Assembly (NCBI RefSeq): GCF_020184175.1
Contig: NC_065530.1
Span: 56,149,260 to 56,213,259 of the forward strand
Direction: 5' to 3'
From: Aphis gossypii
Lineage: Eukaryota > Arthropoda > Insecta > Hemiptera > Aphididae
Length of the DNA stretch: 64,000 bases
The position numbers and the translations under genes were made by a program. The notes below the pieces were generated by a model. The model made no database searches and was not told the DNA's origin. It saw only the letters and a program-made list of their open reading frames with translations. Below are positions 50,060-63,036 of this stretch, in pieces (within the stretch, counting starts at the first letter, position 1; the number at the start of each line of letters is the position of its first letter).

Positions 50060-52150
50060 TCTTATATTCTATTTCAATTCTCTCAATCACTGTAGTAGGT
50101 ACTTACATCTAATTATAATATTTTTGCAGTTCAATTTCAAATACATACTCAAATATGATAATTAAATTAATTATTATATAGTTGAATTTGTTCTTTCTCT
50201 ATTCATACCTAAGTAGTTTATATTTTTTATAATAAATTATATTAATATTTAAAAAAAATGTATTTTTCAAAAATTAAATTTAACTGATAAAAAAATCATG
50301 TTTGTGTGTGACAAGGTGAATATAGAATACGACATTCGCTAAAAGCGTTATCATTGCACGACATTTTCGGACGTCGGTTAAATATGTTTAAAAGACGTTA
50401 CTGTAGATATATGTATGTGAATAATAATAACTCGTAATAAAATGTGATTTATTTATTAATCACGTCATTTATATATATATATAGAGCGTGTACATTTTAA
50501 TAACAGTGGATGTACGTCGTAATAAATAACAATATTATTACACACATAATACAGGGCCGACTGAAACGTATGTGAAATCGCCGATGAATATAAATAGTGT
50601 AAATACCTATATTCAGTACAAAAATCAGTGTTTGAATTCGTTTTTTTCCGTCTGCAGACGACTTTTTGATAATTGATTACCGACTAGTAGTCACGGCGAT
50701 ATTTTATGGTTATGTTCGTCGAAGTGTATCAAAAACATAAAACATTATTGAAAAACACGAATATTAAGTAATAAGCACCTATTATCATCGTATCATTTTA
50801 TTTATTAAAAATGGTATTGTATAATTTATAGATGCCTATATAATAAAACGGTAGTGTAAATTAACGAACGCTTTGGCACATTCATGTATATATATATATT
50901 AATATAGTGTATAATATCATATATTTTTAACGACTATATTATTATGAGATGGCGTAGTGACGGGGAGAGTAAATGCACTTACCTGCGTATTATTATAGTA
51001 TTATTGTACATAATAATATAATGGGTATATGGATTAAACGTTATAATAAAATAATAGACCGCGGCGTTGTAGATATTTATAACGGGGACTCGGTGATAAG
51101 GACATACGTTTATACTGTGTATTATATTGTTTGTCGTCTGTGTAATGCTCGCTGCTGTCGCGGCCAAGGGTTGTAACTGCGCTAGTGTGTATAATATATA
51201 GATATATGTGTGTGTGTGTGTAATACGTATGTCATGCCTGGAGACGATGTTTTCCCGTACGACAGTTTAGACAAAAAAGGAACGCGACGTTGATTGACAG
51301 CGATTTATATATAATACGAAAGCGCCGTCAGAGACACACACTCATACCTTCATGTTTGTCTCTCTCAAATACACGTCCTAACCCGCGGTATCGTTTCGTC
51401 TCTCACCTATATTGTGCGTGCGAGTGCGCGTGCGCTGGTCTCACTGCGTTTGATTGATGCGTTACCTTACATTGTACGCATACATATATATACACACGCA
51501 CACAGATTAGATAGGAGAGACCGCCGCCGAGCATTATTATTATTATATTATTATTATTGTGTGTGTCACACAGACGTCTCTTTTAGACGTAATGATTTTG
51601 ACATGTCTACCGACGACTGAGGGGACACGTTTACTGCACACACACGCATAATGTTATGCCAGCCTACCTATATCTACTGCACTTCATATTGTACGGGCAG
51701 GCGGTCGATCAAAACTCGATTACACTCGCGACAGCGCGTATAACTTAAATACTAGTGTACCTATATATATATGTATACATTGCACGGGGAGAACTGGGAA
51801 TTAAACCGTTTTATTTTTTCGTTTTTATTCTTCCAGTACGGTTTGTTTTTTGTTTTTCGAAGAAATTGCTTTTGCACTAGAATTCCATTTCACATCGGGC
51901 AGCAATGATCAGAAAAAGTATTAGAAAATAATATATAAGTTTACCGTCGTCAGGCGTGCGCAATAGACGTGCACTATACTGCCGTTGTCAGTTTGTTTAT
52001 GTAATATATTATTATAAATTACTATAGTATTATATCATGTGCCATTCATAGGTTGCACCTCACGCACATGCTTATTAGTTTTGCGCCATCACTACAACAA
52101 TAATTTTTATGAAATAAAAAAAAATGTTGTTTATTGAAAATTGAGGGATT

Positions 52151-52420
52151 ATGATGTTAATTAAAATTGTTTTATTTTTTGTTACACTCGATGCAAATGA
52201 TTACAAACTAATTACCCGTGTAAGCGAAGTTGGGTTCTTTTTTTACGACGATCCACACGAGTTTTTTGCCCTGACCTTCCTTTTCCCGCACGAAACGGTG
52301 TCTGATGAGGTGTATCATATACCGGGCGAAGCGTGTATGAACTATACATATTTATTGCTACACTATTGTGAAAACGGAAGGGAAATAGATCTCAACTTCC
52401 ATACAATAGTCATGCGATAA
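52151..52420 (+). CDS. candidate 89-residue ORF with signal-like N terminus, unknown
   Basis: ATG at 52151 (a second ATG follows at once) to TAA 52418-52420. The N terminus MMLIKIVLFFVTLDAND could pass for a short signal peptide. The rest (RVSEVGFFFYDDPHEFFALT..., then HIPGEACMNYTYLLLHYCEN...) is acidic/aromatic with two cysteines and one N-Y-T sequon, and uses varied codons unlike the AT-driven frames nearby. If real it would be a small secreted protein. It shows no domain or family I recognise, and no promoter or splice evidence. The position inside the probable long intron would make it a nested gene. Confidence 0.25.
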   Translation: MMLIKIVLFFVTLDANDYKLITRVSEVGFFFYDDPHEFFALTFLFPHETVSDEVYHIPGEACMNYTYLLLHYCENGREIDLNFHTIVMR

Positions 52421-53190
52421 CGATAAATATACATCACGTAAAAGGAATATTGAACTTTGTTATAATAATTATATTATGATACAACAATATTATGTGTTTT
52501 GTATATTATAAGTATAATGTAGGTGGTTATATATGTCTCAGGACAGACGACGTCATGAACTATATAGTATAATATTATTGTGCCGGACACAAATCGTGAA
52601 GCGACACACGGGTCGTCGCGCGTCAGTTAGTTAATGTAGACATTTAATGCTACATTATTGTAATCATATCTTTTCGCATTTTACACATCAATCATTTCGG
52701 ACTTGAGTATCCGGCGCGCGCTTGCAGTAGTAAAACGTATATGTGCGCGTTAACTAAATAACGCAATATATTATTATTGCAATGCCGCCGTGGCTACATA
52801 TTATGACTACATCTGTTGAATATTTACTCTTTTGACACACATATTTTTTTGTCACGTAATCGAAAATCGTAACGTTAATTAATTACAATAACATTTATAA
52901 TAATTACAACGTAGGTGCGCGAAAATTGTTCCGTTTCGTGTCTGACAAGTGCTTACGATCTAATTCTGATGTAATATTATTATATCTATACATAGTACGA
53001 TGACAGTATACTTAAGATGGTGTATTTAATTTTAACGGTGAGGATGGTATGTTATAGGGGATGGTGCGGTAGATTCCTTTGGGATTTTTGGTAGGTCTCC
53101 TCCGGCTCTCCGTCAGCGTTCTCTTCACACAATTACGGACTGCGTACACCTATATTCTATACTGTATAATATACACAGCGTACGTATTTT

Positions 53191-53209
53191 ACACACACAC
53201 ACACACACC
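53191..53209. repeat. (AC)n microsatellite
   Basis: About nine AC units. Confidence 0.9.
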
Positions 53210-56200
53210 GGTTTGCGTAACACAATCCTCCAACGGTATCACAACCACCCTACACGCGGTGGCGCATTTATATTCACGTGACCGTGTGTTCCATTCAAAA
53301 TTTTCTGCTCCCTGCGGTCGTGCAACAAGCGCGCAAAATTCGGCCAAGAGATGTTTGGATAAAAATATATTAACAACAATGTTATTATAATATTGATAAT
53401 CATATTACTCTAGTGGTATGAAAACAAACAATAATAAATAAGCATATTTATAGATACCTAACATCATCCCGAAGATAGAATTTTGTTATGATTATTACCG
53501 TGTTTTTTTTTAACGTTCTCTGTTTGGTCCCTCCGTTTAATTCACGTATACTTATTAGTCATTAACATAGTGTGATATAGTAATATAAAATCATATTTCC
53601 TACTTATTAACGCATTTATATGGATAACTTTTCGTAAACGTAAAAACGATATCATAGTCATAATATAATATATGCATAACCGTTGGCCTAATTTCTCGGA
53701 GACCGGTTTTGAAAGAAAAAAAAATAATAATTAACTCATAACATCGCTACGACGGGAGAAATACACAAATATAAAAGTATCGGTACAGGAAGACGCGCTT
53801 ATAATATCATATAGGTACGCGTACGTTTTATCGATTATGTACTTTTTTTTTTTTACGAATTTTTGGGTGGCCGCACTGCAGTCACTTCGAGTCAATCACG
53901 TTTTCTCTTTGTTTGTTATTTAGTTTCTTAAAAATTAAATAACAGTCCCGAGATTCAAGTTTTTATGTATTATACATTTTTTAATACACCGAATATATAT
54001 ATATATGTTATTTCAGTGAGCCGATTTGTTACATATCTTTACTTGTATGTAATATTATTTATTATTATTATGGTACGCGTATACCTATATACAGTCGACT
54101 GAATGGAAACTATTATCACTGGCTTTCGGAAACCGTTCGGGAGTACTTTTTTTTCTTTTCTTCATTTCGTCGTCGCCTCCTCCTAGTGTTTGCTCGCATC
54201 AATTCTCGGGCGACTTCTATAAATCATTCGTTGCACACATAAAAAGAGACTCACGCGTCGCTGTAAAGGACGACAAAAAATATGGGCCTTTCGCGGTGCG
54301 TTTTTTTCGCCTGTTCTTCCTGCACCGCGCGCCCACATCGCAGCCGTCGCTTTGTTTATTTTATCATCAACACAAATATTGCGAATACGTCCTCCGTACG
54401 TCTCTCCGACCTCCATCATTTATACAGGTGTCAAAATAAGAAGTAGAATGGGAAGAAAAAGGAAATAATATATAACTTAGGTGTACAATGTCACGCGCGC
54501 CGCACTCACGCACGACAGTTATTTTTTCAGCTGAACGTGCGTGCACGCTGTCCCCTCTTCGCCACCCACCATGTATAGTCAAACTGACTATAGTTTGTTG
54601 ATAGGTAGCGCATAGTGTCATCGTCGTTTTTTACGCACCCGAAATAATCACTCGTAAACGATTAATATTATAACCTATAACAATTATTTTGGTACCTACC
54701 TAATAACGTCGCTATACCTACCTAGGTATCGTTTTTGAAGGACTATTTTTGTTCATAAGTATATGAAGTATAAGTAGTTGATATGTATAAATTTGTATTG
54801 ACTACCGTCGTATAATATTATAATGTATACACACATGCTACTTGTACATAGATATTTATATAGATATAATATATATTATAATATACGCGTGTACTGGTGT
54901 ACTGGTGGCCACGGTTCCTATCTGTTAGTGGTGTTGCTGCGTGTGTGGGGAGAGGGTCAGTTGTCGTAGTAAATGTAAATAATCCGTTCAAATTAACAGT
55001 CGATTGAATTAATTAGAGAAACTAGTTTTCTCTTTTCGTTTCGTATTAATATTATTGTTAGTAGTATTATCACAATTCACAAGCAACATATAAGTTCAAT
55101 ACCGTAACTTAATGACCAGTGGGCAAACGTTTTAATTGAGTTTCAGACACACGATAAAAAAGCTGAGATTTTTTACAATTCTTTAATCCATTATTCTGAA
55201 AACTTTCAGAGTATTCATTATCATCGTCATTGGTAGTTAGCTAATCGAAAAACAATTTATTGTTAAATTGTCTAAGTTATTATTATTGATATTGGTTTTA
55301 CTATTGTACATTTATGCACATTATACTCACGGATCATAGATAATGTTATTAGCCTACATTTTGTCTATAGTCTATAATACTTCCCTTTACGCGCAGGTGT
55401 CTCGTCGCGCAATTACTATTGTACATTAATAATTATTACATTTGTCCCTATCGCAGCCGTCATTAGTCTTGTTTGCTCAACGAAATAGTAATCATAAAAA
55501 AAAAAACGTTTCACGTTTACTCCTCACTGTAACATAATAATACATATCTTATATTGTATACATATGATATAATATACCTACCTACCGAGAAACGGTACTT
55601 TGTAAGAAAAAACCGCTGTCAATCCGAAACTAATACAATATATTATGTATATAATATATGATAGTCATACCAGTAATGAAAAAGTCGTGTCGCGGGGTGC
55701 AGGGGTTGGTTTAGGCTTTTAAAATACGTGTTGTGAGCGCCGCATTGAACACAGTGTCTCCGATGGGAGACAGATGTTATCCGGACGGGTGGGCACACAT
55801 ATTATTAACATGGCTATTATATATATATTTATCATTTATGATATCATAGTAGATCGCACCAGATCTCTATTTTCGTTGTCATTAGACAATGGGTCCTACT
55901 CGTCAGACGTCCCGAGGACCGTTTTTTTCCATAGGTTTTACACACTATATGAGTATGTATTTGTGTGTGATTTTTATTTTTGTGTATGTTTCTTCAGGTC
56001 TCTATGTGCGGTCGAAGTTGTGTCACATATGTATTCATCGACGTTCAATTATATCGATGCCCCTTCGAAATAACAGTTTTTTTAAAAAAAATGTTCGTCG
56101 CAATTTCATGTATAGGTACTTGTTTACTAAATACCTGCAATACCCATTGTACTTTATAACGTATTATATTTAATAACGAACATAATACATGTGATATAAG

Positions 56201-58698
56201 ACTTAATTTTTCTAAATATTTATTATAATATTTTTGGCGTTCCTCTCCAGTTTTTTTTTTTGAAGACGTTGCCGATGCGTAATAAATTCATTTTTAAAAT
56301 TTTAATAAATTATTTTAGTTATGTTAATATAACAACGGTGCTATAAATCATGCATTCTATGTATATTGACTACACGCTTGTTACTTGTTATCTAGCCCTA
56401 TAAAACACACACATAGACATACATAAACGCACACGCACACGCACATATTTATAATATGGTATTCACGTAAGAGCCATGCATGAGATTTTTGAATCACCAG
56501 TGCTTTTAGGTTCCAACTCGAATATGCAGAGAATGAATTGTGTTATGAACGTAATATAGTCTACTGAAGATGGTTTGTACCGTGATCGAACGATAATATA
56601 ACGACAGTACTATGTAATAGTAATAAGTAATAACGCTAAATATAATGGGATTTTAAGGAAATAACAATAATAAAATATTATTACTGTATAATTAAATGGC
56701 GACCCCTCGGCGTGGGGACGCTCTATTTATCGGAGACCTAGGGCGTGCGGCGGCAACAAGAATGGGATTTTCATTAATATTTTTACGAGACCTCGGCGTA
56801 CGTACGCACGGCATTACTATTATTATTTCCTGACTGCACCGTTGCCACCGTAACCTATATAATAATAATATATAATATAAAGATAATAATAATATACTTT
56901 AGTGTATTATAGGCACACTGCATATATATAGATTAGACGTGTATCCGCGCAGAATGAGTGTACACGTATATAATAAATATTTTCCGATCGTTTTCCGAAA
57001 TCGACGTTGATAATACATTATTTCGTTATAATATAATAGGTATACTTACACCCAAACATAATATAATGTATAATACGTGTAGTCGGGGACGTCGTTATTA
57101 TTTTGGAGGTGTGTGCTATAGTTTATTGTCTCCGGCCAGTTTTTGCCGCCAGAAGAAAACAGAAAAAAAAACGAATTTCAACCCGATGTTTACTGGCCTG
57201 ATTTTTATTGCTTTAAATAATAGACCATGGCGCCCGCGCGAGACCGGCACCGCCGTAATTGTAATTTCGTCTATACGAGAGTACCTACCTAATACCTACA
57301 TAATACTATTTATGGTAGTTATACTACGTCTTGTTGGTAGATATTATATTTATCTACCATTCTACCTATATAATAATATGATGATGATATCGGCGACGAT
57401 AATATGAACCTTTTCGTCACGAGATTATTTGCCCGATATGATAACGCGTTAATAATAATTAAAGATGGGTTAACCGTCTAGTTTTCTCTACCACTGTGAA
57501 AGGATTGCGGGTTGGTTATTTTTCGAATAATTTACTCGATTATTGTGTAATTTATTATTTTCGATGGCAATGGACCACGACGTCGTCAAAGCATAATATT
57601 TAAAGAGGGCGCCTACACGACTCACACACACACACATACACAAATCTGGTTTCGATTTGTGATTTTTTTTAAACATTATTTACACGTATATGTCGAGTAG
57701 TAAATGGTAAGTAATACACAGGGCGTGTCGCCAATAATGTTTGGAAATTTTACGTTGAAATCCCATTTCAATATAGGTGTATGTCATGTGTGTACACTCT
57801 GTATAAACGTGTTACAGGTGCTTTACGTTTTTTTTAGTTGTCGCTTAGTGCGTTGTGTAATGCATACGCGCTGTATATACGTATAGAATTATAATACCGT
57901 ACATTATATTATTATAGCTGCTCTGGTAATATGAAATATTATAAATCATTTTAATATATTGTGTAAATAGTGGTTTGACGTCGCAGACATTTCCAATAAA
58001 ACGCGATTTCAGTGCCCGTCGAATATTTTAATATTATCCGTGATGTTACGTGTGGAATAGGAATACAGGTACACTACTCGGACCTACATAATTTTATTTA
58101 TCAGCTCAATCGTTTGTACAATTATTTTTATACTACCCGCGTGTAGGTTACATGGTATAAACGCTTACACCTGTCATAGTCGTACGGTGCCTCTCTTGTC
58201 TCTTGCTTCTCTTGTCACCGCGTTTATAATATTATTATTATTATTCGGTAAGCCGTCGGAGTGGTTTTTATTATCATTATTATATTATTGTGTTTGTACG
58301 TAGACTTGAAAACAATATGTAGGTAATAATAATAATAATAATGTGATGTCGTGCTATGGTTTAATTTATGTGCGCTTTCAACGACTCCTGGGTTCCTGAG
58401 GTCGATGTTTGTTTTACACACGCACGCGCGTTATTATTATTTCTATGGAATTGGACCTACTGTAGGTTTTTTTCGTATGCGCAGACCGTCACGTCGTCTC
58501 TATGCAGGTTTGTTTTCGTCCGTTTCATCATTTAAATAAATAATATTATTGTTTGGTGTCCGAAGAGAGTCGCGCGCACTGGTGGAACACGATATCCTCC
58601 GCCACCGCCTCCGCCTAGAAGGGGATTGACGTACAGAACAATGGAAACCGATAAGACACAAGCGCAACGTTTACGTATATACGTGTTTGAGTATTTAC

Positions 58699-58896
58699 GT
58701 CGACGTAGTTGTTCTCCGACAGAGATTTCGAGAATCTGTCAAAAAAATCTCGACCGAAGCATCAAAACTGGTTTCGTTTTTATCCTCTGTCCAACGTTCC
58801 CTGACGAATATGTTAATTTTTTCGGGAAGTACGTCCTTCGCCACGGTGGCAACGTATGTGTTTGCCTTTTCTATATCCTTATTCCTTGCATACACT
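58699..58896 (-). CDS. candidate internal coding exon on the minus strand, unknown family
   Basis: Read on the minus strand, ATTATTGTAG ends just before 58896 (acceptor-like; a better tract TTAGTTTCAG lies a little upstream) and CGAC|GTAAAT follows 58699 (donor-like). The 198-bp segment between keeps one frame fully open and is phase-consistent (one base, 65 codons, two bases). Its translation includes NKDIEKANTYVATVAKDVLP and EKINIFVRERWTEDKNETSF, a charged globular-type composition with coding-like codon use. The opposite strand is also open in two frames, one of which (58687-58905, +) ends in a membrane-like segment (TYVFAFSISLFLAYTLQ). Only one can be real, if any. No domain is recognised. 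A nested gene inside the long + strand intron, or a relic, is possible. Confidence 0.27.
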
Positions 58897-59599
58897 CTAC
58901 AATAATATCAAAATATTTTCGTCCGTGGAGTCTGAAACTAATGATTATGAAAAGGTTTTATTAGGGGTCCATTTCTGTCAAGCGATGGCCACATCGTACA
59001 GTTAGATATACTCACATAGGTATTTAATACAATAAATTGAATAAATGATAATAATAAAATATTATAGTAATACGAATAACTGTATAACCTTATAATATTT
59101 TACCCTTCCGCATCGTCATCGGACATGCTTAACGTTTTGTATTTCACTAACATTCGAGTACTTGCACCGCCGAACAATCTGGAAATCGACTGTCAGATAT
59201 TCGGAGATCAATAATAATTTAAGTTTTTCTAAAATATTTTGTTGGTCCCCCAAAACGTGGTAAAAAGGTATACTGTAAAAGGTCTCTTATAGGTATAGTG
59301 TTACGATGCGTGGGTGGTGGAAACAAGACGGTTTAGAAATTTATTTTTTTCTCTGTTTTTTATTAACTAATAAAGTATTGTGTATACACGAATCATCCGT
59401 GGTGAATGAGATCGTCAGCGTGTGCGCAGTTAGTAACGTGTTTTATTACCACCATACTGATTTGAACACATGCGTCTATAGTATATTATATGTTATATAA
59501 CATTATTACGCACCATATAGTATATGGTTGAACAATCGGTAAACGAAAAAAGAATCCTTATATATATACTGCGGAAAGAGTTGTAAAAATAAATAAAAA

Positions 59600-60200
59600 T
59601 ACGAATCGTCTTAAAAAGCCGATGCGGAAATTTGTTAGAAATAATATGGGGGAAAGAAGGTCGAAGAACGCGTCAGTCGCCACCGCCGTTGCACGTACTG
59701 GAAATGTATATATATCTTATACACGACTATATACATACATACCTATATATAATATGTATATAGTAATAAAAACGAACGTAACGCGTTTTTATAGTTCTCT
59801 CGGCCTTTGCGGGGGTAAAGGATATATATTCGCAGCCTCCGACCGTCGTTTTTGACTAGAGGTTGGGGAGGGGAATGGGGAGAATGCCCAGAGGACCTGA
59901 CGCGCGGGGCCACATAAACAGACATTTCGCACGGCTACTGCCAAGTGATAGACATGGATGGATGCCCCTCAAGAGAAATAAATAACAACGGAGCCGACAC
60001 TCACACTCACGCTCGCGATTTTCAATCTAATTCCGTTCGATCGCACTCCGTGGCGGGGGCACACCGCTCGGTCCTCGTCCGTCCGATATCCCCCGGCACT
60101 CTACTACCTCCGTTCACTTTCGTCCCTCTGACCTTTTTCCCGCGGCGTCCGATCGACCCTTGACCGATTGCCGTACCTACATAACGAAATCACCTGCAGC
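59600..60200. promoter_or_regulatory. GC-richer segment, function unknown
   Basis: GC-rich stretch at about 59790-60175, with CA-type repeats near 59999-60015. Frames at 59622-59855 and 59945-60163 show no recognisable products. Possible regulatory DNA. Confidence 0.25.
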
Positions 60201-60335
60201 AGAAGCTAAAAAATTTTATACACACCTATATATAGGTACTAGTGCGCTGTGAACGTCGCCCTGCTACCCCTGGAAAGTTTTTTTCCGGCTTCAGTACCGG
60301 GTTTCGTTGGTTTTGTTTTTTTTTTTTGGTCACAG

Positions 60336-60410
60336 AGTTACCTTCTCTGGTGACGGATGTATGATTTTATCATGGTGGTTTCCTCTATCCCGAAAGTGAT
60401 GGATCGTATC
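60336..60410 (+). other. candidate exon with start codon between strong splice borders
   Basis: The left border is a long T/G-T run ending GGTCACAG at 60335, an excellent acceptor. The right border is GTATC|GTAAGT at 60410/60411, a strong donor. The 75-bp interior is not open in any frame from end to end, but an ATG at 60357 runs in frame to the donor (MYDFIMVVSSIPKVMDRI, phase 0). That suits a second exon carrying the end of a 5'UTR and the first codons. It cannot be exon 2 of the 46632 gene, since T plus AG would make a stop. Splice borders are judged by eye; the family is unknown. Confidence 0.25.
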
Positions 60411-60647
60411 GTAAGTCTGTGTGCGTGTGTGTGTTGAGTAATTCTTATGGGTTTTTGTCGATTACACATAATATTTATACAATACCTGTTGCGGTCAAGA
60501 GAGCGAAAACCTGTTTTTACGTGTTTGTGTGTATCGTTGTTGTCCGGAGTGACGTGCTTCCCCAACCGAGTGACGAGACAGTGCTCGACAAGGCAAAGCT
60601 AATTTAATATTATATTATAGTATATACACCTACCTACTTTTTTATTT

Positions 60648-61010
60648 ATGCGTAATAATAATATGAATAATAATTTTTTTTTCGGTTTTGAAATTAAATC
60701 CGTTATGAACGTTTCATGTGGAAAGCCTGACGTCGCCTGTCACTCCTTGTCACGTCCGCCTATGTGCGTTAAACTTATACATATATACGAGACCTACGAA
60801 ATTTTAATTCGGGATTGGGTTACTATATTATTGCTGCTGCACCACAGTTTGCTTGTCGCTTACGATTTTAGTGTCGGCCGAATGATTTCATATACGTATG
60901 TCGTGTTTGTTTGTTTGGGCGTTTTCGTTATACGCGCATACCGCAACTGTTACAGGTATATAGCAGACAAAATAATGTATCACAAATTGTACTTCTTAGC
61001 TGTTACGTAA
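60648..61010 (+). CDS. candidate 120-residue ORF with two hydrophobic segments, unknown
   Basis: ATG at 60648 to TAA 61008-61010, one of the longest ATG-started frames in the window. After an Asn-rich start (MRNNNMNNNFFFGFE) there is a cysteine-containing loop, a hydrophobic segment around residues 55-75 (WVTILLLLHHSLLVAYDF) and another around residues 80-95 (YTYVVFVCLGVFVIRAYR). It could be a two-pass membrane protein. No conserved motif is recognised and no splice or promoter evidence supports it. A chance frame in GC-balanced DNA cannot be excluded. Confidence 0.22.
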   Translation: MRNNNMNNNFFFGFEIKSVMNVSCGKPDVACHSLSRPPMCVKLIHIYETYEILIRDWVTILLLLHHSLLVAYDFSVGRMISYTYVVFVCLGVFVIRAYRNCYRYIADKIMYHKLYFLAVT

Positions 61011-62506
61011 GGACATCCGATGCAAAAAAAAAATAAGAAAAATGTGAAAAGACTAGATCTTTGATTGTTGCGCATTTTTTGACCGCATCTAATCCGAACG
61101 ATTTTTGGATCCCATCGACGCGCTTCGATTTACCTACAGCGTTGACGCGCCTGCAGGGTGTCGTCTGTATGTGTGCAGTGTATGACGGGTGGGTCGTTGC
61201 GTCATATCCCCAAAACGATTATAACATAAAATAATATTATTTCGATACACCGTTCATCCTGTGCATACAATAGTATAAATGTATAATACTATAATGTAAA
61301 ACGTAAATAATGATTTACGGCGCGGGGACAGTAGCAGGCCAAAATGTCGAAAACCCCGCGAGGAGGACCTTCGGATTCCAGTGAACTCTGCGGGAATTCT
61401 TGTTACACGTTCGTGTGTCCGGAATGGTCGTCACGGATTACGCAATTATTCATCGTGACGAATTTTCTTCATTCTGTTGTTGTCTGTGACCGACGCCGTA
61501 CGGCATAATATATCGCGCACGTCGTACAGTGCATATATATTACGTTTATATATATTATATAATTTATAGGAGACTGAAATCGTATTCCTCTCTTTCACGA
61601 AACTGTTTTAAATTTAGACACTCCGGACCGCCGCACCGCGTCGATCGGCCAAAACGACTTTATCTCGAGCGTACGTACGCGATATTATAATTTATAATTA
61701 TTGCGCGACGAGATTTGAGGTCTGTAGCAGACGTGTTGACGGACGCGATCCATTGGTCCGGTAAGAGACGACTGGCGCTGTGGTTGTGGTCGTTAAAGCG
61801 TTCGAAAAGAGATTGGCGCTCGTCGTCGTCTTTAGACTGGTGGCCAAAAAAGGATCAGCGTGATTATGACATTATTAAAAAATGTCTTCGTGGGACGAGT
61901 GTAAATCGCATTAAATAATGATATTATAATAATAATTAAGTATAGTATAATAATATTGTATAATATCGTGAAACTGACGTTGTGTGTATATATTATAATT
62001 TACAACTGCGCTCGAGCGGCGGTGACGAATTTGAATACCACTCGATTGACGTGGCGGTGAAACTATGAAGGAGTGGTGTAATACCATGGGTTGGGGATTT
62101 GTCGGCGGGTGTTGGAGGTGGGGTGAGAGCGTGGAGGGACATGTGCAGCTCGAGACTTGACACATTGATGCATGGCGCTGCCGCCGCTCTCGAAGGAAAG
62201 GACGACAACGACGACGACGCTGAAGAGTTTATCTGTAGTACGAGCGACTGATGGATTTATTGGTCCGGCCTCTGGCGCGTCTTTTTATACGACACACACA
62301 CACACTCATGCTAAAAGCGAACGGAGGCGCATCTACACCGGACGTGTTTCGAATGCACAACGATACTATAACGGTCGCGTGCGTGTATATAATACCTCCT
62401 AATAATATTATTATATTTGATACGATATCGCCGTCTGCAAAATATAATATCTCGCGCGTTTCCTATACACATTTGTGTTATATTATGTTACACGTCGTCG
62501 CTGTCG

Positions 62507-62713
62507 TCAAGTGTCTCGACAGTGATGTAATATACGTGAGTATTGATAGTTTTTCGCCCATATATAGCCGTATGTACTGCGTTTGACGAAGTCATCGACA
62601 TCGCAGTTTTCGAACGATAGTTTTTTATTTTTGTTTGGGTGTCTTCCGATACGGGGCCGCTTCGATTTGCATAATACTGATGTTCCTATTGCCCCAAAAA
62701 ACTGTTTCATCAT
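62507..62713 (-). CDS. candidate 68-residue basic ORF, unknown
   Basis: Minus-strand ATG at 62713 (tandem ATGATG) to the stop at 62507. The product begins MMKQFFGAIGTSVLCKSKRP, has a basic middle (HPNKNKKLSFEN) and continues CDVDDFVKRSTYGYIWAKNY. Composition is coding-like. The plus strand of the same DNA is also open in two frames, which is expected of GC-balanced DNA and weakens the case. No family is recognised. Confidence 0.2.
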   Translation of the reverse strand: MMKQFFGAIGTSVLCKSKRPRIGRHPNKNKKLSFENCDVDDFVKRSTYGYIWAKNYQYSRILHHCRDT

Positions 62714-63018
62714 CGAAACTACTATTCTCTATGGATACTTACCTATGTGTGAAGGAGGAGAGCGCGTCCCCTTCGCTATTCGCCGCCGCAACAGCCGCGC
62801 GCGTTCGTGGAGGGCGTTTTCGAAACGGTTCCGATCGTTTTCACGGTTCATAAATCTCTATTAGGCCGAGGGCTGTCTGCGAGAACGAGTTGTCGTAGTC
62901 TAATTGTGCGAGTGCTGCATGAAAGAACCAGTTGTTAAATACTTCTAAACTGCTTTTTGACGTGAGCTTGACGAGCGCAGAACAGGTATTATAATATTAT
63001 AATATGTACACATTATTA

Positions 63019-63036
63019 CGGCGGCGGCGGCGGCGG
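63019..63036. repeat. (CGG)n microsatellite
   Basis: Six CGG units in the GC-rich end region. Confidence 0.9.

Noticed and set aside
56958..57407. 149-codon + frame
   Set aside because: Opens on GTG, runs through TA-rich tracts and shows no domain; the translation follows nucleotide composition.
61715..61918. 67-codon + frame, Trp/Ser/Lys-rich
   Set aside because: Starts on TTG, contains a TCG triplet run and an internal donor-like site; no recognisable product.
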